The position numbers and the translations under genes are program-made. From the NCBI RefSeq assembly GCF_048266365.1, contig NZ_JBLWZP010000005.1:124001-188000 (forward strand): DNA of 64,000 nucleotides, written 5' to 3'. The notes under the pieces were generated by a model. That model saw nothing but the letters and a program-made list of their open reading frames with translations. It made no database searches and had not been told where the DNA came from. Shown here piece after piece: positions 59,112 through 64,000 of the stretch (the first letter of the stretch is position 1; each line of letters begins with the position of its first letter). The stretch comes from Galbibacter sp048266365. GTDB taxonomy: Bacteria > Bacteroidota > Bacteroidia > Flavobacteriales > Flavobacteriaceae.

Positions 59112-60860
59112 ATGTATAGAAGTCATACTTGCGGAGCCTTGCGCTCAGAACATATAGGCACTCAAATCACACTTTCTGGTTGGGTACAAAAGGTAAGAGA
59201 TAAAGGGTTTATGATCTGGGTAGATCTTAGAGATAGATACGGTATCACCCAGCTTATATTTGATGAAAATAGAACACCACAAGATGTCTTCAAATCAGCT
59301 CAAGAGCTCGGAAGGGAATTTGTTATCAAAGTTGAAGGTACCGTCATCGAAAGGGAAGCTAAAAATCCTAATTTGGCCACTGGTGATATCGAGATTTTAG
59401 TCAGTCATATCACCCTTCTTAATGCTTCGCTAACACCTCCTTTTACTATAGAGAACGAAACCGACGGTGGGGATGAACTTCGAATGAAATATCGCTACCT
59501 CGATATTAGAAGAAATCCTGTAAAAAATAATTTGATCTTCCGTCACAACGTAAGTATGGAAGTAAGGAACTTCTTATCTGGGGCCGGTTTTATAGAAATT
59601 GAAACTCCCTATTTGATTAAGTCTACTCCTGAAGGCGCGCGAGATTTTGTGGTGCCTTCACGAATGAACCAAGGTCAATTTTACGCCCTTCCTCAATCAC
59701 CACAAACCTTTAAACAACTGTTGATGGTTGGTGGTATGGATAAGTACTTTCAAATCGTAAAATGTTTTAGAGACGAAGATCTTCGTGCAGATAGACAACC
59801 GGAGTTTACACAAATTGACTGTGAAATGGCCTTTGTTGAACAGGAAGACATCTTAAACATCTTCGAAGGACTTACCAAACACCTCTTACAACAAATCAGA
59901 AATATTTCGGTTTCAGAATTCCCAAGAATGACCTACGACCAGGCCATGCGTACCTATGGGAATGACAAGCCGGATATCCGATTTGGAATGAAGTTCGGGG
60001 AGTTAAATGAAGTAGCACAACACAAAGACTTTAATGTCTTCAATCAAGCAGAATTAGTTGTAGGGATCGCAGTACCTGGCGCAGCATCATATACACGAAA
60101 AGAAATTGACAAACTCATCGACTGGGTAAGGAGACCTCAAGTAGGAGCCCTCGGTATGGTATATGTTAAATATAACGAGGATGGTAATTTAAAATCTTCG
60201 GTAGATAAATTCTACGATCAGGAAGACTTGAAAAAATGGGCGGAAGCAACTGCTGCCGAACCAGGTGACCTCATTTGCGTATTATCTGGTCCGGCTGACA
60301 AAACTAGAGGGCAGTTAAGCGCCTTAAGAATGGAACTAGCTGAACGTTTAGGATTGAGAAATCCAGATGAATTTGCACCACTTTGGGTTGTTGATTTCCC
60401 ATTATTAGAATGGGATGATGAATCTCAGCGCTATCACGCCATGCACCACCCATTTACTTCTCCAAAACCAGAAGACATCGCATTGTTGGATAGCGACCCA
60501 GGTAAAGTACGAGCGAATGCCTATGATTTGGTTTTAAACGGTAATGAAATTGGAGGAGGATCCATCCGTATTTTCGACAAGGACTTGCAGGCTACCATGT
60601 TTAAACATCTTGGATTCACAGAAGAAGCAGCCAAAGCTCAGTTTGGATTCTTAATGGATGCATTCCAATATGGAGCACCTCCACACGGAGGTCTTGCATT
60701 TGGACTCGACCGTTTAGTAGCAATCCTAGGAGGCCAAGAAACCATTCGTGATTTCATTGCATTTCCGAAGAACAACTCTGGTCGTGATGTCATGATAGAT
60801 GCGCCATCAGCTATCGATAGTGAACAACTTAAGGAACTAAACATCAAGCTTGATCTCTAA
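59112..60860 (+). CDS. aspS: Aspartyl-tRNA synthetase
   Basis: A 582-residue bacterial-type class II synthetase. N-terminal OB-fold (CGALRSEHIGTQITLSGWVQKVRDKG, IWVDLRDRYGITQLIF), motif 1 region (IEIETPYLIKSTPEGARDFVVPSR), motif 2 CFRDEDLRADRQPEFTQID, a GAD insertion domain, and motif 3 GGLAFGLDRLVAILGG. Charges tRNA(Asp) in the cytosol; whether it is discriminating cannot be told by eye. Confidence 0.97.
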   Translation: MYRSHTCGALRSEHIGTQITLSGWVQKVRDKGFMIWVDLRDRYGITQLIFDENRTPQDVFKSAQELGREFVIKVEGTVIEREAKNPNLATGDIEILVSHITLLNASLTPPFTIENETDGGDELRMKYRYLDIRRNPVKNNLIFRHNVSMEVRNFLSGAGFIEIETPYLIKSTPEGARDFVVPSRMNQGQFYALPQSPQTFKQLLMVGGMDKYFQIVKCFRDEDLRADRQPEFTQIDCEMAFVEQEDILNIFEGLTKHLLQQIRNISVSEFPRMTYDQAMRTYGNDKPDIRFGMKFGELNEVAQHKDFNVFNQAELVVGIAVPGAASYTRKEIDKLIDWVRRPQVGALGMVYVKYNEDGNLKSSVDKFYDQEDLKKWAEATAAEPGDLICVLSGPADKTRGQLSALRMELAERLGLRNPDEFAPLWVVDFPLLEWDDESQRYHAMHHPFTSPKPEDIALLDSDPGKVRANAYDLVLNGNEIGGGSIRIFDKDLQATMFKHLGFTEEAAKAQFGFLMDAFQYGAPPHGGLAFGLDRLVAILGGQETIRDFIAFPKNNSGRDVMIDAPSAIDSEQLKELNIKLDL

Positions 60861-60930
60861 TCCGTATCAAAATTCGTGCGTGTAAATAAATTTTGTATTT
60901 TTAAAAAGCTCGAATTAATATTTATGAGAG

Positions 60931-62724
60931 ATGCCACAAATTAAAAAGTCACTACTAACCCGCTTTCTCATATGGCGAGCTAAGAACATATCTCACCGCG
61001 GGTTTGTGTACATCCTTAGTATTGTAGTAGGTTTTACCTCTGGATTGGGTGCTGTGATCTTAAAAAATCTCACGCATTATATCCAACTCTTATTGGAGGG
61101 CAAACTTATACAACACTATTCTGAGGCTGTTTATTTTGTATACCCACTAATTGGATTAGGGCTCACCTACCTGATGATGAAGTACGTCATCAAAAACAAA
61201 GTGAGTCATGGGATTCCGTCGACCCTTTTTGCCATTTCTAAGCGCAAAGGTATCATGAAAAGGTATCAAATGATTGGAAGTATACTTACCGCTCCCATAA
61301 CAGTCGGATTTGGAGGATCGGTAGGTCTGGAGGGACCAACAGTTTCAACAGGAGCTGCCATAAGCTCGAACATCTCCAGGCTCTTCCACATGAATCAGGC
61401 GACCAGGACACTTTTAATAGGTGCTGCAGCCGCGGGAGCCATGTCCTCTATTTTTAAGTCCCCTATTGCAGCAATTGTTTTTGCCGTTGAAGTTATGAGT
61501 CTGGACTTAACACTAGCCTCATTGTTGCCGCTATTGTTAGCATCTATTTCAGGAGTACTGACTTCCTATTTTTTCTTTGGTAGTGACATCTTACTTCCCT
61601 TTGATTTACAAGATGACTTTATCGTAAATGATGTTCCATATTTCATACTGTTAGGCCTAGTTGCTGCAGGTGTTTCTATTTATTTTACAAAAGTATATGC
61701 TAAAATTCAGGACCTATTTGATGCCATAAACGGTCCGATTAAAAGACTTTTAATTGGTGGGGCGGCCATTGGGGTTATTGTCTTTTTAGTTCCTCCCCTC
61801 TACGGTGAAGGCTATGAAGTGATGAACCACATGGTTCAAGGAAACCCTACAGCAGCACTTAAAAACAATATTTTAAATATTGACCTCACCAATGCCTGGG
61901 GAGTGATCGCATTACTAATTGGTTTACTGTTATTTAAAATTGTAGCCAGTGCCATTACTTTCGGTGCAGGAGGTGTTGGAGGCATATTCGCCCCAACCCT
62001 GTTTATGGGTTGTATCATGGGTAACTGTCTAGCGAAGATTTTGAACCACATTGGATTTTTAAACCATCCCGTTTCAGAAAGCAATTTCACTTTAGTAGGG
62101 ATGACAGGCCTGATGGCAGGTGTCTTACACGCTCCATTGACAGCTATCTTCCTAATAGCAGAACTCACCGGTGGATATGAACTCTTTTTACCGCTTATGA
62201 TTACTGCCACCATATCTTATGCCATTACCAAATACTTCGTTCCATATTCTGTATATACTATGGAACTCGCGAAGAAAGGTGAATTGATTACTCACAATAA
62301 AGATCACGCTGTATTAACCTTAATGGATATGGAATCAGTGATTGAAACCAATTTTGTGGCAGTCTATCCAGATATGACTTTAGGGGAGATTATCAACCAT
62401 GCGGTGGTAAAGTCAAACAGAAACATATTCCCTGTTTTGGATAGAAAATCTGATCAACTCATAGGAGTCATTCTTTTAGACGATATAAGGTCTATTATGT
62501 TTGATCAAAAATTATACGACGAGGTAAAAGCATCCGAAGTGATGCAAAACCCTCCGGCGGTCATTGAAATTGAGAAAGATAAAATGACCAAGGTCATGCA
62601 AAAATTTCAAGATAGTGGAGCATGGAACCTACCGGTGATAAAAAACAACCGCTATTACGGTTTTATATCAAAATCAAAACTTCTAACCGCTTACCGAAGA
62701 AAGTTAATATCATTTACAGAGTAG
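60931..62724 (+). CDS. CLC family chloride channel/transporter with CBS domains
   Basis: A 597-residue membrane protein. CLC core at about 20-435: GGSVGLEGPTVSTGAAIS with the gating glutamate, AAGAMSSIFKSPIAAIVFAVEV, and FGAGGVGGIFAPTLFMGC (GxFxP motif). Two CBS domains form the C-terminal cytosolic part (about 460-590), likely binding adenine nucleotides. The gating glutamate is compatible with either an antiporter or a channel. It lies 70 bases after aspS on the same strand. Confidence 0.94.
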   Translation: MPQIKKSLLTRFLIWRAKNISHRGFVYILSIVVGFTSGLGAVILKNLTHYIQLLLEGKLIQHYSEAVYFVYPLIGLGLTYLMMKYVIKNKVSHGIPSTLFAISKRKGIMKRYQMIGSILTAPITVGFGGSVGLEGPTVSTGAAISSNISRLFHMNQATRTLLIGAAAAGAMSSIFKSPIAAIVFAVEVMSLDLTLASLLPLLLASISGVLTSYFFFGSDILLPFDLQDDFIVNDVPYFILLGLVAAGVSIYFTKVYAKIQDLFDAINGPIKRLLIGGAAIGVIVFLVPPLYGEGYEVMNHMVQGNPTAALKNNILNIDLTNAWGVIALLIGLLLFKIVASAITFGAGGVGGIFAPTLFMGCIMGNCLAKILNHIGFLNHPVSESNFTLVGMTGLMAGVLHAPLTAIFLIAELTGGYELFLPLMITATISYAITKYFVPYSVYTMELAKKGELITHNKDHAVLTLMDMESVIETNFVAVYPDMTLGEIINHAVVKSNRNIFPVLDRKSDQLIGVILLDDIRSIMFDQKLYDEVKASEVMQNPPAVIEIEKDKMTKVMQKFQDSGAWNLPVIKNNRYYGFISKSKLLTAYRRKLISFTE

Positions 62725-62799
62725 CATTTTTGGCTTAAAGTTTCGTATTTTGAGAAGGCTAATTTCTATTTTGGAATAATTAAATATAAATTTTAACCT

Positions 62800-63054
62800 A
62801 TGAAATATCTTATTCAAATATTATTTGCTTGCGTTATACTGGGAATAGGATCAGGATTTTACGTAAAAAGCCAGGTAAATGAGCTGAGAGGAGATCAAAT
62901 TCTTGGCGTTACCGTTCTTTTCACTGTTTTTATTCTATTTCCGCTATTTATTTATCACCGTTCAAAAGGAAAAAAGATGTCAGATTATATGTTTACCAAG
63001 GAAAATCTTGATAAAATGACCAACAAAGACAACAAATACCCTGATAATCAATAA
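62800..63054 (+). CDS. Small two-helix membrane protein
   Basis: An 84-residue protein with two membrane helices (about 3-24 and 35-55) and a basic cytoplasmic tail (HRSKGKKMSDYMFTKENLDKM). Similar small proteins are widespread in flavobacteria, but I do not know a function. It lies between the CLC gene and the cold-shock gene on the same strand and may have its own promoter. Confidence 0.75.
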   Translation: MKYLIQILFACVILGIGSGFYVKSQVNELRGDQILGVTVLFTVFILFPLFIYHRSKGKKMSDYMFTKENLDKMTNKDNKYPDNQ

Positions 63055-63076
63055 ATTTTAAAATATTTATTTATTT

Positions 63077-63111
63077 TTTGAAAGTTCCTTTCAATTATTT
63101 TGATACATTTG
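63077..63111 (+). promoter_or_regulatory. Promoter of the cold-shock gene
   Basis: TTTG, 23 bases, TACATTTG, with the ATG 25 bases downstream. The predicted leader is only about 20 bases, with no room for a long cold-box leader. Confidence 0.6.
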
Positions 63112-63136
63112 AATATTAATTTTTATAATAATTATA

Positions 63137-63331
63137 ATGACTGGTACAGTAAAATTTTTCAATGAGTCCAAAGGTTACGGATTCATAACCAACGATGACA
63201 CCGGAAAAGACATTTTTGTTCACGTAACAGCGTTGAATGGTGTTGAACTTAACGAAGGAGACAAAGTAGAATATTTAGAAGAAGAAGGCAGAAAAGGCGT
63301 GGTTGCTTCGCAAGTGCAAGTAATCGGATAA
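63137..63331 (+). CDS. Cold-shock protein, CspA family
   Basis: A 64-residue single-stranded nucleic acid binding protein. RNP1 is KGYGFITND, RNP2 is DIFVHVTAL, and the start MTGTVKFFNESKG is typical. It probably acts as an RNA chaperone in the cytoplasm. It has its own promoter and terminator, so it is monocistronic. Confidence 0.96.
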   Translation: MTGTVKFFNESKGYGFITNDDTGKDIFVHVTALNGVELNEGDKVEYLEEEGRKGVVASQVQVIG

Positions 63332-63355
63332 AAATATATTTTATTTTTGTAGTAC

Positions 63356-63384
63356 AAAAGTCGTCCAACTCGGGCGACTTTTTT
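63356..63384 (+). terminator. Terminator of the cold-shock gene
   Basis: AAGTCGTCC pairs with GGGCGACTT (one G-T pair) around AACTC and is followed by a T run. It lies about 25 bases after the stop codon and could also serve tadA from the other side. Confidence 0.88.
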
Positions 63385-63416
63385 CTTTCCTAGTTACAGG
63401 TAATCAGTATTCTTAC

Positions 63417-63863
63417 TCAATTCAAATTTCTTCTTTGGATAAAGAATTTATTGAGTAAAACCTCAGCTTCTTTCTGCAATACACCTTTAACTACACTTGT
63501 TTTAGGATGCAATTTTGTTCCCATTACTTCATAGCCCCGATGTGTATCAGACGCTCCGAACACGACTCTTTCGAGTTGGCTCCAATACAAGGCACCTGCA
63601 CACATTTGACAAGGCTCTAAGGTCACATACAAAGTACAACCCTTTAAGTATTTCCCTCCCAAATAGTTTGCGGCTGCGGTAATAGCCTGCATCTCCGCAT
63701 GGGCTGTGACATCGTGAAGTGCTTCCGTCAAATTATGAGCTCTGGCTATGATCTTTTGATCTATTACAACTACAGCACCCACAGGTATTTCCCCCTTTTG
63801 GAAAGCTAGTTCTGCCTCCACAAGGGCCCGTTTCATAAAATAAGTATCGTCAAATGGATCCAT
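63417..63863 (-). CDS. tadA: tRNA-specific adenosine deaminase
   Basis: A 148-residue zinc deaminase converting A34 to inosine in tRNA(Arg). Zinc and catalytic residues: TAHAEMQAI and TLEPCQMCAGALYWSQ; the N-terminal MKRALVEAELAFQKGEIPVGAVVV is typical of TadA. A guanine deaminase-like alternative is less likely given the motif context. Monocistronic at the window edge. Confidence 0.93.
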   Translation of the reverse strand: MDPFDDTYFMKRALVEAELAFQKGEIPVGAVVVIDQKIIARAHNLTEALHDVTAHAEMQAITAAANYLGGKYLKGCTLYVTLEPCQMCAGALYWSQLERVVFGASDTHRGYEVMGTKLHPKTSVVKGVLQKEAEVLLNKFFIQRRNLN

Positions 63864-63867
63864 AAAA

Positions 63868-63875
63868 CAAAGATA
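63868..63875 (-). promoter_or_regulatory. -7 element of tadA
   Basis: The minus strand reads TATCTTTG only 4 bases upstream of the ATG, implying a near-leaderless transcript or a slightly later true start. No ideal -33. Confidence 0.35.
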
Positions 63876-64000
63876 TACAAAGTCTGTTTCTCTTTGGGCA
63901 CGGAAATCAAAAAGACTGCTTTACTTTTGTAAAGATTATAAACCATACAACATCGAAGCTATCGAGATTCATACTGTTCCAGCATTAGCCCTCCCTATTC

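Noticed and set aside
61836..62213. Open frame of 125 codons on the minus strand inside the CLC gene
   Set aside because: It is antisense to a well-conserved membrane protein, has no family features, and mirrors the hydrophobic codon pattern of the real gene.
1..64000. tRNA, rRNA, riboswitch and CRISPR search by eye
   Set aside because: No cloverleaf with a TTCGA-type T arm, no rRNA-like block, no known riboswitch core and no regular repeat-spacer array was recognised; a covariance-model scan could still find small RNAs.

Overview
The window is chromosomal DNA of a member of the Bacteroidota, almost certainly a marine-type Flavobacteriaceae. The support is a SusC/SusD glycan-uptake locus, a subtilase with a type IX secretion tail, families restricted to or typical of this group (DUF3109, DUF2480, DUF3078, BrxA/BrxB-type bacilliredoxin), an atpD-atpC pair detached from the rest of the ATP synthase genes, low GC, and recurrent promoters of the Bacteroidota type (TTTG, 19-23 bases, TAnnTTTG). 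No rRNA, tRNA, CRISPR array, insertion sequence or prophage was seen.

Layout. 1-8.7 kb: housekeeping and stress genes (DUF3109, MarC, short flavoprotein, S41 peptidase with dCMP deaminase, HupE/UreJ-like protein, TerB/DnaJ protein, bacilliredoxin, then an LMW phosphatase, acyltransferase and HD hydrolase run). 8.7-21.2 kb: a polysaccharide utilization locus made of a propeller/LuxR-type regulator divergent from susC, susD, GH30, GH5 and a second GH30, probably for a beta-1,6-linked glucan or laminarin side chains. 21.3-26.5 kb: a minus-strand run hemH, MATE exporter, hemJ, NtrY-like kinase, enoyl-CoA hydratase. 26.7-28.3 kb: ThuA-domain protein and a PchR-like AraC regulator. 28.5-34.9 kb: hemA-hemC-hemD-hemE-DUF6973-like gene-hemF-hemB. 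With hemH and hemJ the window carries every step from glutamyl-tRNA to protoheme except hemL.

35-43.7 kb: T9SS subtilase with a repeat-rich promoter region, a DNase I-like phosphatase, HflX, DUF3078 and DUF2480 proteins, and sufT-sufE-sufS without sufBCD. 43.9-49.1 kb: serine hydrolase and the biotin genes bioF, bioD and bioA, with an unknown lipoprotein between bioD and bioA. 49.2-54.2 kb: M61 peptidase, ATP synthase epsilon and beta, gpsA. 54.4-55.4 kb: an AT-rich ABC ATPase paired with a 93-residue membrane protein, the least explained module here. 55.7-64 kb: BON-LysM protein, nadD, gmk, yicC, a YwqK-like protein, aspS, a CLC channel with CBS domains, a cold-shock protein and tadA.

The most interesting non-coding signals are paired symmetric repeats 32 bp apart in the susC/regulator gap, a 14-bp perfect hairpin between susD and the first GH30, palindromes in the araC/hemA gap, and three direct repeats at 21-22 bp spacing plus an inverted copy upstream of the subtilase. 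All functions are read from sequence motifs and family knowledge; no searches were run.
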